Source: JAWWBG01 sp033721095
GTDB taxonomy: Bacteria; Actinomycetota; Nitriliruptoria; Nitriliruptorales; Nitriliruptoraceae
NCBI GenBank assembly: GCA_033721095.1
Contig: JAWWBG010000035.1
Span: forward strand, 1-16,573
Length of the DNA: 16,573 bases
Direction: 5' to 3'
In this document: in pieces, positions 7,067 to 14,082 of the stretch
How the letters are laid out: every line of letters starts with the position of its first letter
Position numbering within the stretch: the stretch's first letter is position 1
Translations under genes and position numbers: made by a program
Notes under the pieces: generated by a model
Database searches by the model: none
Seen by the model: only the letters and a program-made list of their open reading frames with translations
What the model was told of the DNA's origin: nothing

Positions 7067-10000
7067 ATGGCGACCGAGACAGCATCCGTGCTCTTCACGG
7101 ACATCGTGGCCTCGACCGAGCTCCGCTCAAGGCTCGGTGAGGAACGCGCAGACGAACTCCGCAAGGCCCACGACGACGCCCAGGCCGCAGCCGTCGATGG
7201 TGCTGGTGGCAAGGTGGTCAAGGGCCTCGGCGACGGGATCATGGCCGTCTTCGCCTCGGCCGCTGACGCCGTGGCGGCGGCCGTCGACATCCAGCACGCC
7301 TCCGAGCGGCTCGGGCGCGAGATCGCCGGCGAGCCGCTGGCGTTGCGCGTGGGCATCTCGGTCGGTGATGTCCTGTTCGAGGACGACGACTACTTCGGCA
7401 CCGCGGTCGTTGAGGCGTCTCGACTGTGTGCCGCGGCCCAGGGGGGCCAGATCCTCGTCGCGGACCTGGCGCGGGCCCTCACGCGTGGTCGCGGTGGGTT
7501 CCAGTTCGAGTCGATGGGCGAGCTGGAGCTCAAGGGCCTGGACGACCCGGTGGCCGCCTCGTTCGTCGTCTGGGAACCGCTCGTCGTCGGCGACAGCGAG
7601 GCCGAGGTCCCGTTTCCGTCGATGCTCGCGTCGACGTCGCAGATCGCCTACACGGGACGTCTGGGGCTCCTGGCCGACCTGCGCAAGTCGTGGGATCTCG
7701 TCTCCTCGGGAGAGGGATCACGACCGGTCCTCCTCGTTGGCGAGCCGGGCGTCGGCAAGACGCGGACCGCCTCGGAGCTCGCCAGGGGCGCCCACGAGGC
7801 CGGTGCCATGGTCCTGTACGGCCGCTGCGACGAGGAGCTCGGACTCTCCTACGAGCCGTTCGTCGAAGCGCTCGACTGGCAAACCGCACACGCCCCAGCA
7901 CGGGCCCTGGGGCGCTTTCCCGGTGACCTCCGCCGACTCGTTCCAGACCTCGACGCGCGGATCGACGGGCTGCCGGCTGCCATCAAGTCCGACGCTCGCG
8001 CCGAGGAGCATCGCCTGCTCGAGGCGACCGCCTCGTGGCTTGCCGAAGCCTCGCGGGACACCGGACTCGTGCTGGTCGTGGACGACCTGCACTGGGCAAC
8101 CCGACCGACGCTCCAGATGCTCCTCCACGTGGCTCGGACGGCCGCCGGCGACGACCAGTCGAAGCTGCTGATCGTCGCGACATACAGGGACACCGACGTC
8201 GACCGGGCCCATCCGCTGTCCTCCGTCCTCGGCGACCTTCGCCGCCTTCCCAACGTCGAACGACTCTCGGTCGATCCCCTCTCGGAGGCCGAGGTCATCG
8301 AGCTGGTTGCCGAGGCCGCCGGTCACGAGCTCGATGAGACGACCCGCGAGCTTGCCCGTCGGGCCTATGCCGAGACGGAGGGCAATCCGTTCTTCGTCGG
8401 CGAGGTCCTGCGGCACTTCATCGAGACCGCCGTCGTCCGTTTCGACGAGGGCCGCTGGGTCGTGACCGACGTCGATCGCGTCGACGTTCCCGAGGGGGTC
8501 CGCGACGTCATCGGCCGTCGCCTCAATCGCCTGTCGGAACGCGCCAACGAGGTGCTCACGATCGGCGCAGTGGCCGGCAGGGAATTTCCACTCGACATCA
8601 TCTCGTCGGTCTCCGGAGCCAGCGTCGACGAGATCCTCGACGTACTCGACGAGGCTCTGCGAGCCAGGCTGATCGAGGAGTCGGGGGCCGATCGATTCCG
8701 TTTTGCCCACGCACTGACACGCCAGACGCTGTACGAGGAGCTGTCGGCAACGAGGCTGCGGCGCCTGCATCGCAAGATCGTCGAGGTCCTCGAGCGGCTG
8801 CGGCCGACCGACGTGGTCACGCTCGCCCACCACAGTGTCGAAGCGGGCCCGGTTGGCGGGGATCTGTCGGGCGCGATCCGCTACTCCCTGGCGGCAGGGG
8901 ACCAGGCGCTGGACCGGCGGGCGATCGGCGACGCCGACCGCTACTTCAAGCAGGCGCTCGAGCTGATCGAGGACACGACGGACCCGGATCCGGCCTGGCA
9001 GCTTCACGCTCGGTGCGGACTCGGGGAGGTCCTGCGCGACAGCGGCGACCAGGCGTTTCGCCAGCACCTGCTCGAGGTGACCCAGGAGGCGGTGGCCGCC
9101 GGCGAACTCGACATCGCGGTTCGCGCTGCGCTCGCGAACGGCCGGATCATCCTCAGCATCGTGGGTGCCGTCGACGAGGAGCGGGTTGCGCAACTGGAAG
9201 CGGTCCTGGCTGCCCTCGGCGACGGCGATCGAGCGGAGCGTCCGCTGCTCCTGGCGACCCTGGCCAGTGAGCTGTCCACGGATCCCACATCAGTCGATCG
9301 TCGCCTGGCCCTCGCGGACGAGGCCACGGACCTTGCGCGAGCCTCTGGAGATCCTGCGTTGCTGGCACGCGTCCTGGCGGCCACCGGCAATGCCGTGAAC
9401 ATTCCTCGGCGGCTTCCCGAGCTCATGGCTCGTGTCGAGGAGGGTGTCGCCGCCGCAGAAGCGGCCGGTGATCCAACGTTGAAGGTCATCGCCCGCTTCC
9501 TCCTGGCGTTCGTGCTCCAGCAGCACGGGCGTCTCGACGAGGCCCGGGACTGCCTCCTCGAGGCCAAGGGTTACGCGGACCGGGAGTGCAATCCCATCGT
9601 CCAGTGGATGGCGGCCTCGTTCGTTGCCCAGTACGCCGGCGGCGGAGACGACGTCGCTGCGGTGCGTGCCGCGGCTGCCGCGTCGCTCGAGCAGGGTCAA
9701 CAGCTGGGCGAGCCCGACGCCGTCAATTGGTGGGGGGCTGTCGAGCTCGGCCTGCGTTACGCCGAGGGGACGATGGATGAACTCGTTGATCTGCTCGACG
9801 CCATGGCGGAGCAGTTTGCGGCCGTCGTCGGCTGGCGGCTCTCGAAGGCGCTCGTGCTGGCCGAGTCGGGGCCGGAAGGCGCCGCGGAGGCCTCCCGGAT
9901 CATCGACGAGCACGGCTTCGACAGGCCGGAGGGCATTCCGGAGGACCTGTTCGCCCACGCCTACCTGGGCCTGCACGCCGAGGTGATCCGGCAGATCGAT

Positions 10001-10363
10001 CGTCGTGACGTGGCCGAACGTTTTCTTCCGGTCGTTGAGGCAGATGCCGAGTGGTGGGCGACGAACGGCGTCACCGTCTACAACCCGATGGTTCTGTCCG
10101 TGGCGTGTCACCGAGTCGTAACCGGTGATCACGGTGGCGCCGAGGAGGCGGCGCTGGCCAGCTGGGACCTGATCGTGAGCGGGCCGCGGATCCGGATTCC
10201 GTCGGCTGCCCTCGTGGTGGGCGAGATTCTCCAACGGGTTGGCAGCGCGCACGCCCGCGAACGCGCACGACCCATCGTTGCCCACGGCCTCGCCGACGCC
10301 GAAGCCATGGGCATGGACCGCCGCACCGAGCAGCTCCGCGCGCTGCTTGCCGAACTCGACTGA
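7067..10363 (+). CDS. Class III nucleotide cyclase - STAND/AAA ATPase - TPR protein
   Basis: 1098 residues from ATG 7067, chosen because GGGGAG lies 4 bases upstream and the cyclase domain begins at once; the open frame extends 132 codons further upstream but runs antisense through the mannosidase. Residues ~5-170 are a class III cyclase domain. Metal aspartates D12 (FTDIVAST) and D56 (GLGDGI), substrate-selecting K52 and a D108-equivalent, and transition-state R119 are visible. The transition-state Asn position is Val (V115). Residues ~200-480 are a STAND/AAA_16 NTPase: Walker A GEPGVGKT (225-232), Walker B LVVDDLHWA near 339. The rest, ~600-1098, is TPR-like helices, and no LuxR HTH follows. 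Such proteins are cytoplasmic signal integrators; an active domain would make cAMP from ATP. The ligand is unknown. It diverges from the mannosidase gene, and the HNH gene follows 103 bases on. Confidence 0.88.
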   Translation: MATETASVLFTDIVASTELRSRLGEERADELRKAHDDAQAAAVDGAGGKVVKGLGDGIMAVFASAADAVAAAVDIQHASERLGREIAGEPLALRVGISVGDVLFEDDDYFGTAVVEASRLCAAAQGGQILVADLARALTRGRGGFQFESMGELELKGLDDPVAASFVVWEPLVVGDSEAEVPFPSMLASTSQIAYTGRLGLLADLRKSWDLVSSGEGSRPVLLVGEPGVGKTRTASELARGAHEAGAMVLYGRCDEELGLSYEPFVEALDWQTAHAPARALGRFPGDLRRLVPDLDARIDGLPAAIKSDARAEEHRLLEATASWLAEASRDTGLVLVVDDLHWATRPTLQMLLHVARTAAGDDQSKLLIVATYRDTDVDRAHPLSSVLGDLRRLPNVERLSVDPLSEAEVIELVAEAAGHELDETTRELARRAYAETEGNPFFVGEVLRHFIETAVVRFDEGRWVVTDVDRVDVPEGVRDVIGRRLNRLSERANEVLTIGAVAGREFPLDIISSVSGASVDEILDVLDEALRARLIEESGADRFRFAHALTRQTLYEELSATRLRRLHRKIVEVLERLRPTDVVTLAHHSVEAGPVGGDLSGAIRYSLAAGDQALDRRAIGDADRYFKQALELIEDTTDPDPAWQLHARCGLGEVLRDSGDQAFRQHLLEVTQEAVAAGELDIAVRAALANGRIILSIVGAVDEERVAQLEAVLAALGDGDRAERPLLLATLASELSTDPTSVDRRLALADEATDLARASGDPALLARVLAATGNAVNIPRRLPELMARVEEGVAAAEAAGDPTLKVIARFLLAFVLQQHGRLDEARDCLLEAKGYADRECNPIVQWMAASFVAQYAGGGDDVAAVRAAAAASLEQGQQLGEPDAVNWWGAVELGLRYAEGTMDELVDLLDAMAEQFAAVVGWRLSKALVLAESGPEGAAEASRIIDEHGFDRPEGIPEDLFAHAYLGLHAEVIRQIDRRDVAERFLPVVEADAEWWATNGVTVYNPMVLSVACHRVVTGDHGGAEEAALASWDLIVSGPRIRIPSAALVVGEILQRVGSAHARERARPIVAHGLADAEAMGMDRRTEQLRALLAELD

Positions 10364-10407
10364 CCCTGCTGTTCTTCGCGCGTTCGGCCTGTGGAAAGCC
10401 GGGGTTC

Positions 10408-10445
10408 TCTCAGCCGTGCTGTCATAGCCATGCGCTGAGATGGCT
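10408..10445 (+). promoter_or_regulatory. Two mutually exclusive inverted repeats ahead of the HNH gene
   Basis: TCTCAGC (10408-10414) pairs with GCTGAGA (10434-10440), while AGCCAT (10426-10431) pairs with ATGGCT (10440-10445). They share bases, so RNA could form one or the other. They end 10 bases before the AGGCGGAG ribosome site of the HNH gene and 45-80 bases after the cyclase-ATPase stop. They may be a leader structure or weak terminator; chance is possible. Confidence 0.3.
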
Positions 10446-10466
10446 GCAAGCGACAGGCGGAGAATC

Positions 10467-10925
10467 ATGAAGCATTGCAGCCGGTGTGACACGACGAAGG
10501 ACGAGCGAGATTTCAACTGGAAGTTCCGGGATCGAGGCGTTCGGGACTGTTGGTGCAAACCGTGCCGGTCCGAGTACAAGAAGGATCACTACAAGCGCAA
10601 CAGGGGCGTCTACAAGGCCAACGCTGCGCGTCGGCGAAAGCGGCTACGACTCGAGCGAACGCTGTGGCTCATCGACTAGTTCGCGGAGCACCCGTGCCGG
10701 GACTGTGGCGAATCTGACCCTGTGGTCCTCGATTTCGACCACGTCGCCGAGAAGTGTGTCGGCGTGAGTGTGATTCTCAGCACGAGCAAGTGGGAGACGG
10801 TGCTCGCAGAGATCGCGAAGTGCGAGGTTGTGTGTGCCAACTGCCACCGACGTCGCACAGCTCGGCGGGGTCGCTTCGTCCGACATCGGCTGACGAGGAC
10901 CGAACAGCTGGAACTACCAGTGTGA
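10467..10925 (+). pseudogene. Small zinc-finger/HNH endonuclease-like gene interrupted by in-frame TAG
   Basis: From ATG 10467 (AGGCGGAG ends 4 bases upstream) the frame runs 152 codons to TGA 10923, broken only by TAG at 10677-10679 (codon 71). Before it lie zinc-ribbon cysteines (C4, C7, C30, C33) and a basic helix ending WLID. After it, in the same frame, come FAEHPCRDCG (C77, C80), DFDHV with H92, and KCEVVCANCHRRRT (C123, C126, H127), the metal-binding layout of a family of small actinobacterial HNH proteins. Homologues as I remember them have a residue such as Tyr at the stop position, so a single-base change would suffice. Intact it would be a roughly 150-residue DNA-binding, possibly DNA-cleaving, protein. 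The part before the stop is about 59% G+C by my count, clearly below its neighbours, suggesting transfer. It converges on the tRNA pair, 8 bases from tRNA-Gly. It could be a recent pseudogene, readthrough or a sequence error. Confidence 0.75.
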
Positions 10926-10933
10926 ACTTTCGG

Positions 10934-11005
<72 letters not shown>

Positions 11006-11018
11006 GGTGAATCTGTGG

Positions 11019-11093
11019 TCGGGGCGGCCGGATTCGAACCGGCGACCTCGTGCTCCCAAAGCACGCACGCTAACCAAGCTGCGCCACGCCCCG
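11019..11093 (-). tRNA. tRNA-Pro (anticodon TGG)
   Basis: The minus strand gives acceptor CGGGGCG/CGCCCCG, D-arm GCGC...GCGT, anticodon stem GTGCT/AGCAC around loop TTGGGAG within CTTTGGGAG, and T-arm GCCGG-TTCGAAT-CCGGC. The 5' C and discriminator A are typical of bacterial tRNA-Pro. CCA is not encoded. A possible promoter lies upstream: TAGCCT (11109-11104) as -10, with a TTGGCC-like element at 11129-11124 whose 14-base spacing is too short to be convincing. Confidence 0.95.
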
Positions 11094-11254
11094 AGGCGCC
11101 GAAAGGCTACCGGCGGCCCGGTCGGCCAAGTCCTCGCCGCGCGCGAGTTGGACAGAATCGGTGACAGGTGCGAACCTCACGGGTTCACGCGTGATCCGGA
11201 TCGATGGCCGCGCGTCCTCCCGCCCTCCGGCACTGACAACAGGCTTCCCCACTC
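11094..11254. promoter_or_regulatory. Divergent region between tRNA-Pro and tig
   Basis: This 161-base region is the longest gap in the window. It must drive the tRNA pair leftwards and tig rightwards. Near tig it is dense in symmetry: GAACC-TCACG-GGTTC (11172-11186), the palindrome TCACGCGTGA (11185-11194) and GATCCGGATC (11193-11202), packed end to end. They do not match the CIRCE or HAIR heat-shock operators as I know them. No strong -35/-10 pair is evident. Confidence 0.45.
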
Positions 11255-12685
11255 ATGAAGACGTCCGTGGAGATCATCGACGCCACCAGCGTCAAGCTGA
11301 CCGCCGAGATCGAGCCCGACGAGGTCAAGAAGGCCTTCAACGAGGCGGCCAAGCACGTCGCCCGCGACCTCACCATCCCCGGCTTTCGCAAGGGCAAAGT
11401 CCCGCGCAAGGTCCTCGAACAGCACGTCGGCAAGGGCGCCATCGCCCAGCACGCCATGGACGACCATCTCGGCGAGTGGTACCTGGCCGCCGTCGAGCAG
11501 GAGGAACTCGCTGTTGTCTCGCAGCCCGAGCTGGACCTGAAGAACTTCGACGAGAAGGAGGGCGCGACGTTCGAGGCCACCGTCCAGGTCCGCCCCGAGT
11601 TCGATCCTCCCGACCACACCGGCCTCTCGCTGGCCTACCCGGACTGGGACGTCACCGACGACGTCATCGACGAGGAACTCGAGACGCTCCGCCAGCGCTT
11701 CGCCGAAGTGGACGAGACCGATCGGCCCGTCGAGCGTCCGGGCGATTTCGTCACCCTCGACCTCGACGTGGCGATTGACGGTGAGCCGCTCGAGTCGGCC
11801 CATGTCGAGGACGCGCTGTACGAGGTCGGCTCCGGCGGCGTCACGCCCAGGCTGGACGAGGAACTGGTCGGCAAGGCCGCGGGCGACACGTTCGAGTACG
11901 TCGACAACCTCCCCGACGAGTACCCCGAACATCCCGGTGAGGAGGCCACGTTCACGGTCACGGTGAAGGACGTGCGCGAGCGGTTCCTCCCCGACATCGA
12001 CGATGACCTCGCGCAGACAGCCTCCGAGTTCGAGACCCTCGACGAACTGCGGAAGGACATCCGGGACAAGGCACTCCGGCGGGCCATCGTCAGCGCCGAC
12101 CACGAGTTCCGCGGCCGGGTCGTCGAGGCCTACCTGGCCAACATCGACATCCCGATTCCCCCGGCGATGATCCAGGAGCGCATCGAGAACCGGATGCACG
12201 ACCTCGAACACCAGGCCGAGCAGGCCGGGGTCAGCGTGGACGACCTGTTCGAGGGCTCCGACACCACGCGCGAGGAGTTCGAGGAGAACCTGCGTGAACA
12301 GGCCGAGCAGGCCGCCAAGGCCCAGTTGGTCCTCGACGCCCTCGCCCGCAAGCTGGAGATCTCGATCGAGAACAGTGACCTCGACCAGGAGATCATGCGC
12401 CACGCGCTGAACTCCGGGCTGCCCCCCGAGCAGGTGGCGAAGCTGATTGCCGAGCAGGGCTCCATTGGCTCCCTGGTCGGCGACGTCCTCCGGCGCAAGA
12501 CGATCGACGTGATCGTCGAGGCGGCCGACGTCGACGGGAAGCCCTCCGACGAGGTGCTGATCGAGCTCGGCCTGAAGCCGGACCCGAACGCCGCGGATGA
12601 CGACTCCGAGACCTCGCGGATCATCGTCCCGGGGAGCGAAGGCGCACCGGGCGACCCGTCCGAGCTCATTGTCCCGGGCGCCTGA
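11255..12685 (+). CDS. tig: Trigger factor (ribosome-associated chaperone)
   Basis: A 476-residue protein with the three trigger-factor domains in order. The N-terminal ribosome-binding domain starts with the usual MKTSVE...VKLTAEI and has the ribosome-docking motif GFRKGKVP at 43-50. The FKBP-like prolyl isomerase domain lies at about 160-245 (RPGDFVTLDL ... ATFTVTVKDV). The helical arm domain follows to ~440. It binds L23 at the ribosome exit tunnel and shields nascent chains in the cytoplasm. The C-terminal ~35 residues are an acidic, flexible tail with a repeated IVPG (457-460 and 472-475), as variable as this tail usually is. Only a weak AGG lies 11 bases before ATG 11255, yet the start is fixed by the conserved N-terminus. 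It heads the quality-control segment that includes clpP further on. Confidence 0.96.
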   Translation: MKTSVEIIDATSVKLTAEIEPDEVKKAFNEAAKHVARDLTIPGFRKGKVPRKVLEQHVGKGAIAQHAMDDHLGEWYLAAVEQEELAVVSQPELDLKNFDEKEGATFEATVQVRPEFDPPDHTGLSLAYPDWDVTDDVIDEELETLRQRFAEVDETDRPVERPGDFVTLDLDVAIDGEPLESAHVEDALYEVGSGGVTPRLDEELVGKAAGDTFEYVDNLPDEYPEHPGEEATFTVTVKDVRERFLPDIDDDLAQTASEFETLDELRKDIRDKALRRAIVSADHEFRGRVVEAYLANIDIPIPPAMIQERIENRMHDLEHQAEQAGVSVDDLFEGSDTTREEFEENLREQAEQAAKAQLVLDALARKLEISIENSDLDQEIMRHALNSGLPPEQVAKLIAEQGSIGSLVGDVLRRKTIDVIVEAADVDGKPSDEVLIELGLKPDPNAADDDSETSRIIVPGSEGAPGDPSELIVPGA

Positions 12686-12699
12686 CGCCCGCAACAACA

Positions 12700-12722
12700 G
12701 GCGGCGGGATGATCCCGTCGCC
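12700..12722 (+). terminator. Hairpin terminator candidate after tig
   Basis: GGCGGCGGGA (12700-12709) and TCCCGTCGCC (12713-12722) form a 10-pair stem with one G-U around a 3-base loop, 14 bases after the tig stop. There is no T-tract, as is common for high-G+C actinobacterial terminators. It would separate tig from azlC, though partial readthrough is possible. Confidence 0.5.
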
Positions 12723-12770
12723 GGCGTGGCGTTGCCGACGCGACAGTCGACCAGTCGAAGGGGGCGACGC

Positions 12771-13478
12771 ATGGCGCCTCGTGACGCGTTTCGTCGCGGT
12801 GCCATCGACGTGTTCCCGGTGCTCCTCGGCGTCATCCCGTTCGGGCTCCTGGCCGGTGCCATCCCCGCCGAGCTCGGCCTCGGGCTCGAGCACGCTGTCG
12901 GGCTCGCGACCATCGTCTTCGCGGGAGCCGCGCAGCTCGCTGCCATCGACCTCATCGGCGAATCGGCGCACGTGACCGTCATCGTCGGCACGATCCTCGT
13001 CATCAACCTGCGGATGCTGATGTACGGCGCCTCGATCGCGCCCTACCTGGTGGACCGCCCGCTGTCCCGCCGACTCGGCGCCGCATACATCCTCACCGAC
13101 CAGGCGTACGCGTTGTCCGTCGCTCGCTATCGGGGGGAGCCGATGGACGGCCGCACGCGGCTGGCCTACTACCTCGGCGCGGCCGTGCCGCTGTGGGTGA
13201 ACTGGCAGGTCGTCGTGGTGCTCGGTTGGTTTGTCGGAGCGGCTGTCCCCGAGAGCCTGCCCATCGAGTTCGCCATCCCGCTGACCTTCCTGGTCCTGCT
13301 CGTGCCGAGCGTGACCGACCGGGCGACGGTCCTCGCGGCCCTGGCGGGAGGCGTCACGGCCGTCGTGCTGGATCCCCTGCCCGCGAACGCCGGCATCCCC
13401 ATCGGTGCGCTCACGGGGATCGTCGTCGGAACCGCTGTCGAGCTGCAGGCCCGCGAGTCCCGGACGGTCGACGCATGA
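12771..13478 (+). CDS. azlC: AzlC family branched-chain amino-acid exporter, large subunit
   Basis: A 235-residue membrane protein with the AzlC/YgaZ pattern: an N-terminal basic stretch, then VLLGVIPFGLLAGAIPAELGL, FAGAAQLAAIDLIG and INLRMLMYGASIAPYL, followed by LTDQAYAL and further hydrophobic segments. With its small partner AzlD (BrnF/BrnE in corynebacteria) it exports branched-chain amino acids across the cytoplasmic membrane; other hydrophobic amino acids are possible substrates. ATG 12771 is chosen because AAGGGGG lies 6 bases upstream; the longer open frame reaches back into tig. It ends in an ATGA overlap with azlD, so the two are translationally coupled. The hairpin after tig suggests its own transcript or attenuated readthrough. 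Confidence 0.9.
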   Translation: MAPRDAFRRGAIDVFPVLLGVIPFGLLAGAIPAELGLGLEHAVGLATIVFAGAAQLAAIDLIGESAHVTVIVGTILVINLRMLMYGASIAPYLVDRPLSRRLGAAYILTDQAYALSVARYRGEPMDGRTRLAYYLGAAVPLWVNWQVVVVLGWFVGAAVPESLPIEFAIPLTFLVLLVPSVTDRATVLAALAGGVTAVVLDPLPANAGIPIGALTGIVVGTAVELQARESRTVDA

Positions 13479-13795
13479 GCGACAGCTCCATCTGGCTGGT
13501 GATCGTCCTCGGTGGTCTCGGGACCTATGCGATCCGCGCCGTCTTTCTCGTGTTCGCCGAACGCGTGGCGTCAGTGCCCCCGAAGCTTCAGGTTGCGTTT
13601 CGCATGATCCCGGCGGCTGCCCTGGCGGCGCTCGTGTTCCCGCCCTTGCTGCGGCCCGAGGGAGCGCTGACGGTCGCCTCGGCGGAGCTTGGCGCGGGAC
13701 TGCTGGCCCTGGTGGTCGCGTGGCGGACGCGGAGCATCCCGATCACGCTCGCCGTCGGGATCACAGCCGTGCTGATCCTCGACCGATTGACGTGA
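13475..13795 (+). CDS. azlD: AzlD family branched-chain amino-acid exporter, small subunit
   Basis: A 106-residue protein, the normal AzlD/YgaH size, with about four transmembrane segments: WLVIVLGGLGTYAIRAVFLVF, a middle FRMIPAAALAALVFPPLL, ELGAGLLALVVAWRT and ITLAVGITAVLIL. The GTYAIR and IPAAALAALV stretches are typical of the family. It forms the two-component exporter with AzlC. Its ATG overlaps the azlC stop (ATGA) and there is little independent ribosome site (CGGACGG), which fits coupling. Its stop is only 3 bases from the stop of the convergent small gene, leaving no room for a terminator between them. Confidence 0.9.
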   Translation: MSDSSIWLVIVLGGLGTYAIRAVFLVFAERVASVPPKLQVAFRMIPAAALAALVFPPLLRPEGALTVASAELGAGLLALVVAWRTRSIPITLAVGITAVLILDRLT

Positions 13796-13798
13796 GGG

Positions 13799-13963
13799 TC
13801 AGCGGCAGTTGACCTGCACCTGGACCGGGCTGCCGACCGTGCCGCCGCCCACGTTCTGTGCCGTCTGGCACGTGTTCGACTCGGGCGGCACCAGGCTCTG
13901 CCAGTTCGATGCGACGAGGTAGAGGCCCGCGCCCAGCACGGCCAGCACGAACAGGGCCTTCAC
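13799..13963 (-). CDS. Small membrane-anchored or secreted protein, unknown function
   Basis: I do not recognise this gene. From GTG 13963 it encodes 54 residues: a two-residue basic start (MK), a hydrophobic segment ALFVLAVLGAGLYLVAS serving as signal anchor or signal peptide, then about 33 polar residues rich in Gly, Gln, Asn and Val with two cysteines near the ends (NTC...NCR) that could form a disulphide outside the cell. I prefer GTG 13963 because GAGGAGG (13974-13968) lies 4 bases upstream; an ATG at 13987 would add eight residues but has only a weak GAAGG about 11 bases upstream. It converges on azlD and diverges from clpP. Coding is supported by the excellent ribosome site and the sensible membrane topology, but the size leaves some doubt. 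Confidence 0.6.
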   Translation of the reverse strand: MKALFVLAVLGAGLYLVASNWQSLVPPESNTCQTAQNVGGGTVGSPVQVQVNCR

Positions 13964-14005
13964 GGCGCCTCCTCGGTCGAACGCCATCGTACGGACGGCC
14001 TTCGC

Positions 14006-14026
14006 CGTGAGCCGGGAACGCTCACG
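14006..14026. promoter_or_regulatory. Inverted repeat operator candidate upstream of clpP
   Basis: CGTGAGC-N7-GCTCACG is a perfect 7-bp inverted repeat, 56 bases before clpP and 42 bases before the GTG of the divergent small gene. This placement fits a regulator site serving both. The bases TTCGC-CGTGA-GCC around its left arm resemble one half of the ClgR consensus (CGC-N5-GCG) with a mismatch. TACCTT at 14054-14059 is a possible clpP -10. These are visual matches only. Confidence 0.4.
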
Positions 14027-14082
14027 ACCGGGAGCCGCGCAACGGCCGGTGGCTACCTTCGCCGGACGCAGAAGGAGCCTCC

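Noticed and set aside
10677..10679. TAG recoded as pyrrolysine or another amino acid genome-wide
   Set aside because: TAG ends the LuxR and mannosidase genes normally, so genome-wide recoding is not supported; local readthrough remains possible.
10722..10925. Separate 67-codon gene starting at GTG 10722
   Set aside because: It is in frame with the HNH gene upstream, begins in the middle of the conserved core and has no ribosome site; it is the distal half of the interrupted gene.
12597..12770. Longer azlC start inside tig
   Set aside because: It would overlap the tig coding end and add a non-hydrophobic leader; ATG 12771 has AAGGGGG at proper spacing and fits AzlC length.
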